Shown: in pieces, positions 55,021 through 64,000 of the stretch
Numbering within the stretch: the first letter of the stretch is position 1
How the letters are laid out: every line of letters begins with the position of its first letter
NCBI GenBank assembly: GCA_947493195.1
Contig: CANLQG010000002.1
Coordinates: 310,001 to 374,000 of the forward strand
Origin: an uncultured Sphingomonadaceae bacterium
GTDB lineage: Bacteria; Pseudomonadota; Alphaproteobacteria; Sphingomonadales; Sphingomonadaceae
Direction: 5' to 3'
DNA length: 64,000 nucleotides
The notes under the pieces: generated by a model
Seen by the model: only the letters and a program-made list of their open reading frames with translations
Databases searched by the model: none
What the model was told of the DNA's origin: nothing
Translations under genes and position numbers: made by a program

Positions 55021-57372
55021 ATGGCCAGCAGGGCCGCCAAACAGAATGCAGACTGGCGCGCCGCGTTTCGCCGGTCGCTTGCCCGCAGCGCGCAGCTGAC
55101 GGGCGCTGTACTGCTGTTTGTCTTCACCGCGTTCCTGGCGATATCGCTGCTCAGCTACAGCCAGACCGACCCCTCGCTTTCCACCGCCGCGGGCGACATC
55201 ATCGAGAACTGGATGGGCGCGCCCGGTGCCTTCGTAGCCGACCTGGCCCTGACGGCGTTCGGCTGGGTGTCGGTGCTGTTCCTGCCGCTGACCTATGTCT
55301 TTGCCCGCAAGCTGTGGCGCGATGCGGACGAGGATGAGCACTGGGGCGGCGCGTGGTGGCGTACCGTGGCCGTGCTGCTGCTTGCGATGGTGTTGCTTGC
55401 CACCGCCGTCTCGCTGGTGACAAACCCGCGCGAGCATAGCTGGCCTGCAGGTTTTGGCGGCCTTGCCGGTCTGCTGGGCGAAGGTGTGCTTGGCGCGCTT
55501 GCGGGCTTGTTGCCAGAGGCTGGCCGGTTCTGGGCCATGCTGGCGGGCGGGCTTGCCTGCCTGGGCGGGGGCGCTTTGCTGGCGGGCCGCGTGTTCGCGG
55601 TGGACTGGGCCAGCTTGCTGACCTTGCCGCACTGGGCGGGCTCCCTGCCCCGCCTTACCGCTCCGGCAAATCCATTCAAGCCTGACGAACCGAAACGGTC
55701 AAAGGCCCGGCGCAGCAAGGCCCGGTCCGATGCTGACGAGACAGGCGATGGTGCCCCTCTCGAAATTGCCGAGCGGCGCCCGGTGGAGATTACCGACCCC
55801 GCGGCACCGCCGCGCCGGGCAAAGCCATCGCCCAAGGCGCAGCAGCCGGACATGTTCGCCGACTATGCCCTTCCCGGCATCGACCTGCTGGAAGATGCCG
55901 CCGTCGACAAGGCACCGCCGCTCGACAAGCTGGCGCTGGAACGCAACGCCCGCCTGCTCGAAACAGTGCTCGACGATTTCAACGTGAAGGGCGAGATCAC
56001 CGCGGTGAAGACCGGGCCGGTCGTCACCATGTACGAACTGGAACCCGCACCGGGCATCAAGGCCAGCCGCGTGATCGGTCTGGCCGAAGACATCGCCCGC
56101 AACATGAGCGCGATCAGCGCGCGGGTGGCCTCCATTCCGGGCAAGACCGTGATGGGCATCGAACTGCCCAACGCCAACCGCCAGACCGTGAGTTTCAAGG
56201 AACTGTGCGAGAGCGAGGCCTTCGTCGATGCCAAGGGGAACCTGCCGATCATCCTCGGAAAGGGCATTTCCGGCGATCCCGTGGTCGCAGACCTTGCCGC
56301 CATGCCGCACCTGCTGGTGGCGGGCACCACCGGATCGGGCAAGTCGGTTGGCCTCAACGCCATCCTGCTGAGCCTGCTTTACAAGTTCACCCCTGCCGAG
56401 TGCCGCCTGATCCTGATCGATCCCAAGGTGCTGGAGCTGAAAAGCTACGACGACATCCCCCACCTGCTCGCCCCGGTGGTGACGGAACCGCACAAGTCGG
56501 TGCGTTCGCTGAAATGGGCGGTGGAAGAGATGGAGAAGCGCTATCGCATGATGAGCGAGATCGGCGCGCGCAACCTCCACGGCTTCAACGAGCGCGTGGC
56601 CGCCGCCGCCGCCAAGGGCAAGCCGCTCAAACGCACCGTGCAGACCGGCTACGACCCCGATACGGGCGAAGCGATCGTGGAAGAGGCGGAACTCGATTAC
56701 GAAGTGCTGCCGCAGATCGTGCTGATCGTGGACGAACTGGCCGACCTCATGGTGACCGTGGGCAAGGAGATCGAGGTGCTGATCCAGCGCCTTTCGCAGA
56801 AATCGCGCGCGGCGGGCATCCACCTGATCATGGCGACGCAGCGCCCCTCGGTCGATGTGATCACCGGTGTCATCAAGGCGAACCTGCCCACGCGCATCAG
56901 CTTCAACGTCACCAGCCGCATCGACAGCCGCACGATCCTGGGCGAACAGGGCGCGGAGCAATTGCTGGGCAAGGGCGACATGCTGTTCAAGCCCAACACC
57001 GGCGCAATCCAGCGCGTGCATGGCCCCTTCGTATCCGACGAGGAAGTGGAGAAAGTAGCCGATCACTGGCGCGCGCAGGGCGAGCCCGCCTACATCGATT
57101 CGGTTACCGAGGAGCCGGAAGACGGCGGCTTCAATTTCGAGGACGAGTTCACTGCCAGCGACAACCCGGAAGAGCGCAAGTATCGCCAGGCCTGCCAGAT
57201 CGTGATCGAGAACCAGAAAGCGAGCGGCTCGTGGCTGCAGCGCCAGATGGGCGTAGGCTACAACACGGCTGCCAAGTGGATCGAACGCATGGAAGGCGAA
57301 GGGCTGGTCGGCCCGGCCAACCACGTCGGCCGCCGCGAAATCTTCCGCGACAGGGATGGCAATCCGATTTGA
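55021..57372 (+). CDS. ftsK: DNA translocase FtsK
   Basis: FtsK pumps DNA at the division septum and supports chromosome dimer resolution. From the ATG after AAGGGGA the protein has 783 residues: four or five N-terminal membrane helices (residues 25-200), a linker with basic and proline-rich sequence to about 290, the RecA-like motor with Walker A AGTTGSGKSVGL near 440 and LIVDELADLMVTVGKEIEVL near 574, and the C-terminal gamma winged-helix (WLQRQMGVGYNTAAKWIERM near 738). The linker is short, as in other alphaproteobacteria. Confidence 0.95.
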   Translation: MASRAAKQNADWRAAFRRSLARSAQLTGAVLLFVFTAFLAISLLSYSQTDPSLSTAAGDIIENWMGAPGAFVADLALTAFGWVSVLFLPLTYVFARKLWRDADEDEHWGGAWWRTVAVLLLAMVLLATAVSLVTNPREHSWPAGFGGLAGLLGEGVLGALAGLLPEAGRFWAMLAGGLACLGGGALLAGRVFAVDWASLLTLPHWAGSLPRLTAPANPFKPDEPKRSKARRSKARSDADETGDGAPLEIAERRPVEITDPAAPPRRAKPSPKAQQPDMFADYALPGIDLLEDAAVDKAPPLDKLALERNARLLETVLDDFNVKGEITAVKTGPVVTMYELEPAPGIKASRVIGLAEDIARNMSAISARVASIPGKTVMGIELPNANRQTVSFKELCESEAFVDAKGNLPIILGKGISGDPVVADLAAMPHLLVAGTTGSGKSVGLNAILLSLLYKFTPAECRLILIDPKVLELKSYDDIPHLLAPVVTEPHKSVRSLKWAVEEMEKRYRMMSEIGARNLHGFNERVAAAAAKGKPLKRTVQTGYDPDTGEAIVEEAELDYEVLPQIVLIVDELADLMVTVGKEIEVLIQRLSQKSRAAGIHLIMATQRPSVDVITGVIKANLPTRISFNVTSRIDSRTILGEQGAEQLLGKGDMLFKPNTGAIQRVHGPFVSDEEVEKVADHWRAQGEPAYIDSVTEEPEDGGFNFEDEFTASDNPEERKYRQACQIVIENQKASGSWLQRQMGVGYNTAAKWIERMEGEGLVGPANHVGRREIFRDRDGNPI

Positions 57373-57476
57373 TCCTCCGGCACGCCATTCGTGGCGCGCA
57401 CATTAACCATACCCGGCAGGGCTGCCTGTACCCCTTGCTGACATGGTCGGGCAGATAGCAGCAGGGGAAAGCGCTG

Positions 57477-57986
57477 ATGTTCGGATTGTTCGAGTCGAAG
57501 ATGGCTCCGGAAGAGCCGGTTGAAATTGAAATGGATGTGGAGATCGAGCGCTCTGCCGAAGATGTCTACGCAATGGTGGATTTTGCCGATCCTCGCCACC
57601 ACAAAGCCGAGGTCGGCAGCATTACGCGCACAGGCGATACCACCTACGATCTGGTCCTCGACATGATGCCTGATCTTACCTTCCCGATCACCGAACTGGA
57701 GGCTGTTCCGGGCCGGTCCTACATCATCGAATCCGTGCTGCCTGCTGAATTGGGCGCACGTCTCTTCAAGACCGTCGAAGGCTGCGAGATCGAGTCGCAC
57801 GGCCCCGACCGCTGCAAGGTCACGGCGAAGACACTTGCCTATTTTCATCCCATGAAACTGAAGCACTACGAGCGAGAGGTCACCATGATTGCGATGGCCT
57901 GCAACAACTCGATCAACAAGCTGAAGATCCATGCCGAGCAAGGCGTCGAGGCGATCCGCGCTATCGAGGCCCAGCAGATGGAGTGA
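57477..57986 (+). CDS. SRPBCC (START-like) domain protein
   Basis: The 169-residue protein looks like a helix-grip SRPBCC domain: EIEMDVEIERSAEDVYAMVD near 16-35, a beta-rich centre with YDLVLDMMPDLTFPITELEA and a long C-terminal helix (ACNNSINKLKIHAEQGVEAI). Such domains bind hydrophobic ligands; the ligand is not inferable. AGGGGAAAG precedes the ATG. Confidence 0.75.
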   Translation: MFGLFESKMAPEEPVEIEMDVEIERSAEDVYAMVDFADPRHHKAEVGSITRTGDTTYDLVLDMMPDLTFPITELEAVPGRSYIIESVLPAELGARLFKTVEGCEIESHGPDRCKVTAKTLAYFHPMKLKHYEREVTMIAMACNNSINKLKIHAEQGVEAIRAIEAQQME

Positions 57987-58065
57987 CGCCGTGTTCGCAA
58001 CAATCGCGGGATAAACGCCTCGACAAGCCTAGGCCGAATCGCCAGCCTTCCCTACCCTTGCCAGC

Positions 58066-59505
58066 GTGAAAGCGGACATCGAAATAGGAACAGACGCCCA
58101 CGGCACGCCGGTGCTGGTGGATGTGGAGGAACTGCTCGCCACGCGTCTGCTGGTGCAGGGCAACTCGGGCAGCGGCAAGTCGCACCTGCTGCGCCGCCTG
58201 CTGGAACAGAGCGCGGGGCTGGTGCAGCAGGTCATCATCGACCCTGAGGGCGATTTCGTCAGCCTCGCCGACCATTTCGATCACGTTGTGGTGGAAGGCG
58301 CGAGCTATTCCCCGCGCGAGATAGAGGCACTGGCAGGCCGCATCCGGCAGCACCGCGCATCCGTGGTGCTGGCGCTGGAGGACCTGGAGGTGGAACAGCA
58401 GATCCGCTGCGCCGCGCAGTTCCTGACCGCGCTGTTCGATGCTCCGCGAGAGCACTGGTATCCCGCGCTGGTGGTGGTGGACGAGGCGCAGATGTTCGCG
58501 CCGTCTGCTGCTGGCGAGATGGCGGAGGACACGCGCCGCATGACGCTTTCCGCCATGACCAACCTGATGTGCCGGGGCCGCAAGCGCGGGCTAGCGGGCA
58601 TCGTCGCCACGCAGCGGCTGGCGAAGCTGGCGAAGAACGTGGCGGCGGAAGCCAGCAACTTCCTGATGGGGCGCACCTTCCTCGATATCGACATGCAGCG
58701 CGCGGCGGACCTTCTGGGCATGGACCGCAAGCAGGCGGAGCGTATCCGCGACCTGCAACGTGGGCATTTCCTCGGCCTTGGCCCGGCGGTGAGCCGCCGC
58801 CCGGTGGCGGTCCACATCGGGGAGGTGAAGACGGGTGGAAAGAATGCCGCCGCCGCGCTTACCCCGCTGCCGCAGGCGGATGCTGCCGCGATGGGTGAAC
58901 TGCTCCATGCAGACCTGGCGGAGGAAGCCGCGGAGAAGGTTCATCAGCCGCCCCCTCCCCCGCCACCAGCTCCCCCGCCGGTGGAAGCTCTGGCCGAAAG
59001 CATGGCTGCTCGCGCAGAGCCGCAGGAAAGCCTGTCCCGCGAAGTGGCGACCGGCGATGTCGATACCGTCCTTGCCGAAATGGCGGCGGAAGATGGCGCC
59101 ACCTTCCGCCCCGCCAGCACGCTGTTCCGGGACTTTGCCACCCGCTGCCGTCAGCAGGGCGTGGCCAGCGCGCATATCGACATGCCCACTTTCCGCCGCC
59201 TGTTCGCCTACGCCAGCGCCGGTGTCGGCCTGCTGGATGATAGCCAGCGCGAACGGGTAGAGGCGATGGCACAGGGCGTGGCGGACGACGTGCTTGCGCC
59301 CTACCTTGCCATCGTGGTCTCCGCCGCGCGCGGCAGCGGCACACCGGACGAGGATCACCTTGCCCGCGTCTATGGCACGGCCTCGCCCGGGCGCATCCGC
59401 CGTTTGCTGGAGCATCTGGAGAAAACCGGCCTCATCTCGGTACACGAGGATTTCGGCGGCGAGCGCACCATTACCGTGCCCGGCATCGAGGACGTGCTAG
59501 CCTGA
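58066..59505 (+). CDS. HerA/VirB4-like ATP-binding protein (DUF87)
   Basis: The 479-residue protein has a HerA-type P-loop GNSGSGKSHLLRRLLEQS near 33-50, Walker B LVVVDEAQMFAPSAAGEM near 137-154, ATQRLAKLAKNVAAEASNFL near 185 and a proline-rich linker (PPPPPPPAPPP) near 303-313. The C-terminal 150 residues contain a winged-helix-like domain (FRRLFAYASAGVGLL and RIRRLLEHLEKTGLI). HerA family ATPases act in DNA-end processing or translocation; no NurA-like nuclease is beside it. Start is GTG. Confidence 0.86.
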   Translation: MKADIEIGTDAHGTPVLVDVEELLATRLLVQGNSGSGKSHLLRRLLEQSAGLVQQVIIDPEGDFVSLADHFDHVVVEGASYSPREIEALAGRIRQHRASVVLALEDLEVEQQIRCAAQFLTALFDAPREHWYPALVVVDEAQMFAPSAAGEMAEDTRRMTLSAMTNLMCRGRKRGLAGIVATQRLAKLAKNVAAEASNFLMGRTFLDIDMQRAADLLGMDRKQAERIRDLQRGHFLGLGPAVSRRPVAVHIGEVKTGGKNAAAALTPLPQADAAAMGELLHADLAEEAAEKVHQPPPPPPPAPPPVEALAESMAARAEPQESLSREVATGDVDTVLAEMAAEDGATFRPASTLFRDFATRCRQQGVASAHIDMPTFRRLFAYASAGVGLLDDSQRERVEAMAQGVADDVLAPYLAIVVSAARGSGTPDEDHLARVYGTASPGRIRRLLEHLEKTGLISVHEDFGGERTITVPGIEDVLA

Positions 59506-59592
59506 GCGCTTGGGAGCTGTCCTACACAGCTATCGCCTGCCACGCTCTGCGGTTATGTTGTTTCGCCTCGTCTCTCCGCCCCGCACCTCACG

Positions 59593-59625
59593 GAAATACA
59601 GCCCCCGCCCCCGTGCATGTATTTC
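59593..59625. promoter_or_regulatory. Inverted repeat upstream of ald
   Basis: Exact 8-base inverted repeat GAAATACA (59593-59600) and TGTATTTC (59618-59625), centres 25 bases apart, about 107 bases ahead of the ald start. It could be an operator for an Lrp/AldR-type regulator, which often controls ald, or a hairpin ending the upstream transcript. There is no T-tract. Confidence 0.4.
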
Positions 59626-59731
59626 ATCAACTAAACCCCGTGTTGCGAAAATGCGGTTTCAACTGTAACGACCTTCGGAACAATCGGGCGCGTGCCCGGC
59701 TTATTCAGACATCAACTGGAGTCCCCGTCCC

Positions 59732-60847
59732 ATGCGCATCGGCTGCCCCCGCGAGATCAAGAACCGCGAATACCGCGTCGGCCTGACGCCGGAGAGCGCG
59801 AAGGAACTGATCGCCAACGGTCACGAGGTGTGGGTGGAAACCGGAGCCGGCGAAGGTATCGGCGCCTACGACGCACAGTATGTCGCCAGCGGCGCGAAGG
59901 TGATCGACAAGGTCGAGGACATTTTCGCCGAGTGCGAGATGATCGTGAAGGTAAAGGAACCCCAGCCCGAGGAAATCGCCCGCCTGCGCGAGGGCCAGAT
60001 CCTCTACACCTATCTCCACCTCGCTCCCGATGCCGCGCAGACCGAGGGGCTGGTGAAATCCGGCTGCACCGCGATCGCCTACGAAACCGTTACCGGCCCG
60101 CGCGGCGGCTTGCCCCTCCTGAAGCCGATGAGCCAGGTGGCCGGGCGCATGAGCATCCAGGCGGGTGCCAATGCGCTGGAAAAGGTCCATGGCGGACGCG
60201 GCGTGCTGCTGGGCGGCGTTCCCGGCGTGCTGCCGGGCAAGGTGGTCATCATCGGCGGCGGCGTGGTGGGCTTCAATGCCGCGCAGATGTCTGCCGGACT
60301 GGGTGCCAGCACGATGATCATGGATCTCGATCCGGAAGTGCTGGAAAAGGTCGGCACCCATTTCGAATCGCGCGCCAGCACCCGCTTTGCGAGCAAGGCC
60401 AATCTCGAACAGGCCGTGGCGCAGGCCGACATGGTGGTGGGTGCCGTGCTGGTACCCGGAGCCGCAGCACCCAAGCTGGTCAGCCGCGCAATGCTGAAGA
60501 CCATGAAGCCGGGCGCCGTGCTGGTGGATGTCGCCATCGATCAGGGTGGCTGCTTCGAGACGAGCAAACCCACCACGCACGACAATCCCACCTACGTGGT
60601 GGACGACGTGGTGCATTACTGCGTCGCCAACATGCCCGGCGCGGTCAGCCGCACAAGCACCTATGCGCTGAACAACGTCACCCTGCCGCACGCGATCCGC
60701 ATCGCGAACCTTGGCTGGAAAGAGGCCATGCACCGCGATCCGCACCTGGCGCAGGGGCTGAACGTTCACGCAGGCCGCGTCACATATCCTGCCGTGGCCA
60801 GCGAACTGGGTTATGACCTGCTACCGATCGAAGAAGCGATAGCCTGA
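59732..60847 (+). CDS. ald: Alanine dehydrogenase
   Basis: Ald interconverts alanine with pyruvate plus ammonia using NAD. The 371-residue protein has MRIGCPREIKNREYRVGLTP at the N-terminus (pyruvate-binding arginine region), VKVKEPQPEE near 73 with the key lysine, YLHLAPD near 93 with the catalytic His, VVIIGGGVVGFNAAQMSAGL near 170-189 (NAD P-loop) and VVDDVVHYCVANMPGAVSRT near 290. All family marks are in place. Confidence 0.96.
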   Translation: MRIGCPREIKNREYRVGLTPESAKELIANGHEVWVETGAGEGIGAYDAQYVASGAKVIDKVEDIFAECEMIVKVKEPQPEEIARLREGQILYTYLHLAPDAAQTEGLVKSGCTAIAYETVTGPRGGLPLLKPMSQVAGRMSIQAGANALEKVHGGRGVLLGGVPGVLPGKVVIIGGGVVGFNAAQMSAGLGASTMIMDLDPEVLEKVGTHFESRASTRFASKANLEQAVAQADMVVGAVLVPGAAAPKLVSRAMLKTMKPGAVLVDVAIDQGGCFETSKPTTHDNPTYVVDDVVHYCVANMPGAVSRTSTYALNNVTLPHAIRIANLGWKEAMHRDPHLAQGLNVHAGRVTYPAVASELGYDLLPIEEAIA

Positions 60848-60939
60848 CTGCCGCATCTTAGTTGGACGCCAGCCAATTTCGCAATAAATCCTGCTCCGTC
60901 ATTTACCCTATCTACAGGTGCCGACCTTAAACAGCGTGC

Positions 60940-62649
60940 ATGACGCGCGCCGCCACCACCATGCTGCTTGCCCTGCTGGCTTGCCTTGGCATCGTGCTGG
61001 CATCCGAAAGGGCGGAGGCGCAGTCCAATTCGGCCTCGCCCTGCCGCGCCTACAGCGACGAGAGGTTCCCTCTTTCTGTAGCTATCGAGCAGCTTGAGTG
61101 GACCTGCGGCAACAAGGGTTGGCAGGACGGACGCAAGGTCACGTGGCTGCGGTTCGACACCTGGGACCGGAACGATCCGCCCGAAGAGTTTTCCAGCCGG
61201 ATCACGGTTTTTGACAGCATCGCCATTGCCGCGGTGGCTGCAGACGGCAGCATGCAAGTGGAAAGATATTCTGCCGCGCAGGCGACGCCTGTTGCAGCGG
61301 GGCCGGCCTTTACCGTGGACCTGCCGGAAATGCGGGACGATACGCGATCCATCCTAGTCCGCATAGTCGCGCCGCACAGCGTCACGATCGGCTCCGAAGC
61401 GCGGCTCGTCACCCGGCCACAGAACCAGTCCGGCGCCCTGTTCGCGACGATGTTCCTCGCCATGCTCACCGGCATGCTGGTGATGCCCCTGCTGTTCGAT
61501 GGAATGTTCTTCGTGGTGCTGCGCGAACGATTCGTGTTGTTCCACGCCTGTATGACGATCTCGATGATCATCTACATCGGCACTGCGGGTGGAGTGATCT
61601 CGTCATTCTTATCCCTGCCCATCAGTCTGCTGGCCATTGCCGCGCCGCTGGTATGGGCCGTGGGCGTTGGTTTCGGCGGCCTGTTCATCGCCAGCTTCGT
61701 GGAACGTGACATGCTGCGCCAGCGGGAACGCCGCGCGCTTACGGCGCTGTCGTTCTGGTCGATGCTGGTGCCAGGCTTTGCCGCGTTGCAGTTGCCGTGG
61801 ACGCAGAGCTTCGACAACCAGTTGTACTTCTATGCCTTCCTGCCCGTCATCCCCGGGCTGATCTGTGCCATCGTCACCGCACTGATGCGCGGCAGCCGCG
61901 CCGCGCGTTTCCTGGCCGCGGCATGGCTGCTGGTGATGGCCACCGCCGTCGATCGCCTGCTCAAGGGGCTGGGCGTCTATGTCGGCAGCGATTCGATAGA
62001 CCTCTCGATGTTCTTCGCGTTGGCACTGGAAGTGGTGATCGTCGGCCTTGGCGTGGCCGACCGTTTCCTCGCCGTGCGCCGCGAACGCGACCGTGCGCTG
62101 ACAGAGGCGCGCACACTGGAGGAGTTGAGCGAGCGCGACGCCCTGACCGGGCTACTCAACCGCCGCGCGCTGGAAGCCCGGTTCCCGGTCCTGCGCGCCG
62201 AGGGATTTACGGCGATGGCCGTGATCGACGTCGACAAGTTCAAGAACGTCAACGACCTGCACGGCCATGCGACCGGAGATGCGGTGCTGAAAAGCGTCGC
62301 CAATGCCCTGCGCCGCGACGACATCAACTCGCTGGCGTTCCGCATGGGCGGGGAGGAATTCGTGCTGCTGCTGCGCGGGATAGGCGCGATCGAACGGGCG
62401 GAGGAACGCCGCCTCGCCATTACCGAGGAAGTGGCCCGGTCAGGACTGGTGCCTGAAGTCGTGACCGCCAGCATGGGCGTAGTCGAGGCACCGCACGATG
62501 CTCTGGCCGATGCCAGCTTCGATGCGCTCTACCTGCGCGCCGACCGGCTGCTGTACGAGGCGAAGGCCTGCGGACGCGACCGGACAATGTCGGAAAGGCT
62601 GAAGGTCTTCCGCCCGCGCCGAACGGTAGAGCGCCGGGTCGCGGCCTAG
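60940..62649 (+). CDS. 7TM-sensor diguanylate cyclase (GGDEF)
   Basis: The 569-residue protein has a signal peptide or first helix (MTRAATTMLLALLACLGIVL), a periplasmic domain of about 140 residues (7TMR-DISMED2-like), seven or so membrane helices at about 165-370, then a short coiled linker and a GGDEF domain. LSERDALTGLLNRRALE starts the domain and GGEEF lies at 470-474, so c-di-GMP synthesis should be possible. No canonical RxxD inhibition site lies five residues before it. The stop shares CTAG with the convergent thioesterase stop. Confidence 0.9.
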   Translation: MTRAATTMLLALLACLGIVLASERAEAQSNSASPCRAYSDERFPLSVAIEQLEWTCGNKGWQDGRKVTWLRFDTWDRNDPPEEFSSRITVFDSIAIAAVAADGSMQVERYSAAQATPVAAGPAFTVDLPEMRDDTRSILVRIVAPHSVTIGSEARLVTRPQNQSGALFATMFLAMLTGMLVMPLLFDGMFFVVLRERFVLFHACMTISMIIYIGTAGGVISSFLSLPISLLAIAAPLVWAVGVGFGGLFIASFVERDMLRQRERRALTALSFWSMLVPGFAALQLPWTQSFDNQLYFYAFLPVIPGLICAIVTALMRGSRAARFLAAAWLLVMATAVDRLLKGLGVYVGSDSIDLSMFFALALEVVIVGLGVADRFLAVRRERDRALTEARTLEELSERDALTGLLNRRALEARFPVLRAEGFTAMAVIDVDKFKNVNDLHGHATGDAVLKSVANALRRDDINSLAFRMGGEEFVLLLRGIGAIERAEERRLAITEEVARSGLVPEVVTASMGVVEAPHDALADASFDALYLRADRLLYEAKACGRDRTMSERLKVFRPRRTVERRVAA

Positions 62650-63059
62650 CCTGGCTGATCGGAAAGCGGCAGGAAGGGCGCGGCGACTTCGGCGGGCACA
62701 CGCAACAGGCGGCCGCTGGCCTTGTCCACCATGGCCCAGGTCGATTTCGCGCGCACCAGCGCCTTGCCCTGCGCATCGCGGAACTCGTAATGCCGGTCGA
62801 ACCGCGCGCCGCGCGGGCCATCCTTGATGATGGTCTCGCCGGTCACCTCGGCACCCTCGGTCACGTTGCCGCGATAATCGATCTCGTGCCGGGTCACGAC
62901 CCAGACGTAGACATCCCGGTGTTCGGGCGGCGCGACCGCTTCCCAGTGAGCTACCGAAAGCTCCTCCATCCACCTCACCCACACGGTGTTGTTGACGTGG
63001 CCGTTGGCATCGATGTGCTCCGGCAGCGCGGTGAAGGTCAGGGAGAAACGGTCGCTCAT
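62646..63059 (-). CDS. Acyl-CoA thioesterase, hotdog fold
   Basis: The 137-residue protein is a 4HBT-type thioesterase, with HIDANGHVNNTVWVRWMEE near 15-33 (the HxDxxGHVNN substrate and active-site motif) and HEIDYRGNVTEGAEVTGE near 56-73. It hydrolyses an acyl-CoA or acyl-ACP of unknown chain. The ATG overlaps the stop of the upstream S9 peptidase gene (ATGA), so the two are translationally coupled. Confidence 0.9.
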   Translation of the reverse strand: MSDRFSLTFTALPEHIDANGHVNNTVWVRWMEELSVAHWEAVAPPEHRDVYVWVVTRHEIDYRGNVTEGAEVTGETIIKDGPRGARFDRHYEFRDAQGKALVRAKSTWAMVDKASGRLLRVPAEVAAPFLPLSDQPG

Positions 63060-64000
63060 TTCGCAACGCCGAGCTGCCAGAGGATGAAGGCCACTTCCTC
63101 CGCCGTTTCGCGCAGGCCTTCCCAGCGGCCCGACTTGCCTCCATGGCCGGCGCCCATGTTGGTCTTGAGCAGCAGGATATTGTCGTCGGTCTTGTACTCG
63201 CGCAGCTTGGCCACCCACTTGGCAGGCTCCCAGTAGGTGACGCGCGGATCGTTCAGGCCTGCAGTCACCAGCATCGGCGGATAGTCCTGCCGCGTAACCT
63301 GGTCGTAGGGGGAATAGCTCAGGATATTCGTGAAGGCGGTCTCGCTTTCGATGGGGTTGCCCCATTCCGGCCATTCGCCGGGGGTCAGCGGCAAGGTGTC
63401 GTCGAGCATCGTGTTGAGCACGTCCACAAAGGGAACGTGCGCCACCACCGCGCCGAACAGTTCGGGCGCCTGGTTTACCACCGCCCCCATCAGTTCGCCC
63501 CCGGCAGAACCCCCGCTTGCCGAGATACGTCGTTCAGCGGTGTAGCCCATGTCCACCAGGCCGCGCGCCACGTCCACGAAATCGTTGAAGCTGTTGGTGC
63601 GCGCTTCCATCTTGCCCTGCAAATACCAGTTTCGCCCCAGGTCGTCCCCGCCGCGGATGTGGGCGATGGCATAGGCCATGCCCCTGTCCACCATGCTGAA
63701 ACGCGTGGTGGAAAAGCCCGGCGGCACGGCAAAGCCATAGGCGCCGTAAGCATAGAGATGCAGCGGCCCGCCAGCCCCACCGTTCATCGCGTCGCGATCC
63801 TTGCGATAGACGATGGAGACCGGCACCATCGCCCCGTCGCGGGCGCGCACCTCCACCCGGTCCACTGCATAGAGCGAGGGGTCGAAACCGCTGGGAATTT
63901 CCTGCACCTTCAGTACTTCCATCTCGCCCGATGCCACGTGATAGTCGTAGGCTGTGTCGGGTGTAATCGGGCTCTGGTAGGAAAGGCGGATGCGGTCTTG
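63056..64000 (-). CDS. S9 family prolyl oligopeptidase / oligopeptidase B (N-terminus beyond the right edge)
   Basis: The 314 C-terminal residues of a serine peptidase are inside the window. The alpha/beta-hydrolase domain is complete, with nucleophile Ser in GGSAGG, Asp in LNDPRV and His in GAGHGG, and FSMVDRGMAYAIAHIRGGDD, typical of S9A peptidases. The beta-propeller part lies to the right. No signal peptide can be judged. Similar to PtrB-type enzymes that cut after basic residues. Confidence 0.93.
   Translation of the reverse strand, partial: QDRIRLSYQSPITPDTAYDYHVASGEMEVLKVQEIPSGFDPSLYAVDRVEVRARDGAMVPVSIVYRKDRDAMNGGAGGPLHLYAYGAYGFAVPPGFSTTRFSMVDRGMAYAIAHIRGGDDLGRNWYLQGKMEARTNSFNDFVDVARGLVDMGYTAERRISASGGSAGGELMGAVVNQAPELFGAVVAHVPFVDVLNTMLDDTLPLTPGEWPEWGNPIESETAFTNILSYSPYDQVTRQDYPPMLVTAGLNDPRVTYWEPAKWVAKLREYKTDDNILLLKTNMGAGHGGKSGRWEGLRETAEEVAFILWQLGVAK

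Overview
The window looks like a chromosomal segment of a high-GC alphaproteobacterium of the order Sphingomonadales, most likely Erythrobacteraceae or a close relative. The basis is protein-level resemblance (NrdA/NrdB without ATP-cone, HWE-type sensor kinase, DUF1294, DUF465, CHCC zinc finger, GyrB, FtsK), small genes packed on both strands with many 1-8 base overlaps, and GC-rich codons. No tRNA, rRNA, CRISPR array, integrase or plasmid gene was seen. Almost everything is ordinary core chromosome; the unusual material is a set of palindromic repeats and a few damaged or remodelled genes.

Layout. 0-8 kb: MarC-type membrane protein (cut by the left edge), lipoprotein, YggT, argB, PPK2 kinase, secreted nuclease-like protein, nhaA, DUF465, several small envelope proteins and DUF1294. 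8.3-9.8 kb: a Vsr/DUF559 nuclease-like gene enclosed by inverted copies of a palindromic element, then an AT-richer membrane gene. 9.8-18.8 kb: nrdB and nrdA on the same strand but about 6 kb apart, with small hydrophilic proteins, an arylamine N-acetyltransferase, a secreted TPR-CHAT protein, a lipoprotein and a second DUF559 gene with its own inverted palindromes between them. 19-22 kb: small membrane protein with a clear terminator, small lipoprotein, the C-terminal half of a POT-family transporter, a 14-bp tandem repeat and a TraB/GumN protein. 22-33 kb: hydrolase, nadB, ABC ATPase, CHCC zinc finger, DUF924, two endonuclease III paralogues (one with a stop codon at a cluster cysteine), CHRD lipoprotein, an AT-richer 2OG-Fe(II) oxygenase and guaA. 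33-38 kb: a 26-residue ORF with a terminator, gyrB, AI-2E family permease, M50-like protein. 38-44 kb: lipid enzymes, a lipoprotein and a leucine-catabolism set (isovaleryl-CoA dehydrogenase, carboxyltransferase subunit). 44-50 kb: HWE sensor kinase, a two-gene osmoprotectant ABC importer with fused permease and binding protein, a solo palindromic element, MidA-like methyltransferase and lgt. 50-64 kb: glnD, yggS, a ThiE-like gene, ftsK, a HerA-like ATPase, ald, a diguanylate cyclase, a thioesterase and an S9 peptidase cut by the right edge.

How the genes work together. Recognisable functional groups are deoxynucleotide supply (nrdA, nrdB), leucine breakdown (ivd, carboxyltransferase), compatible-solute uptake (the two-gene ABC importer), lipoprotein maturation (lgt) alongside many lipoproteins, and complex-I-related factors (MidA-like, CHCC zinc finger). 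The strongest candidate for something undescribed is the pairing, seen twice with different repeat families, of a small DUF559 nuclease-like gene with inverted palindromic elements lying directly against its start codon, plus a gene-less copy of one element elsewhere. This resembles REPIN/RAYT pairing in form but with a different protein. Mobility is an inference; the repeats and their positions are read directly from the sequence.
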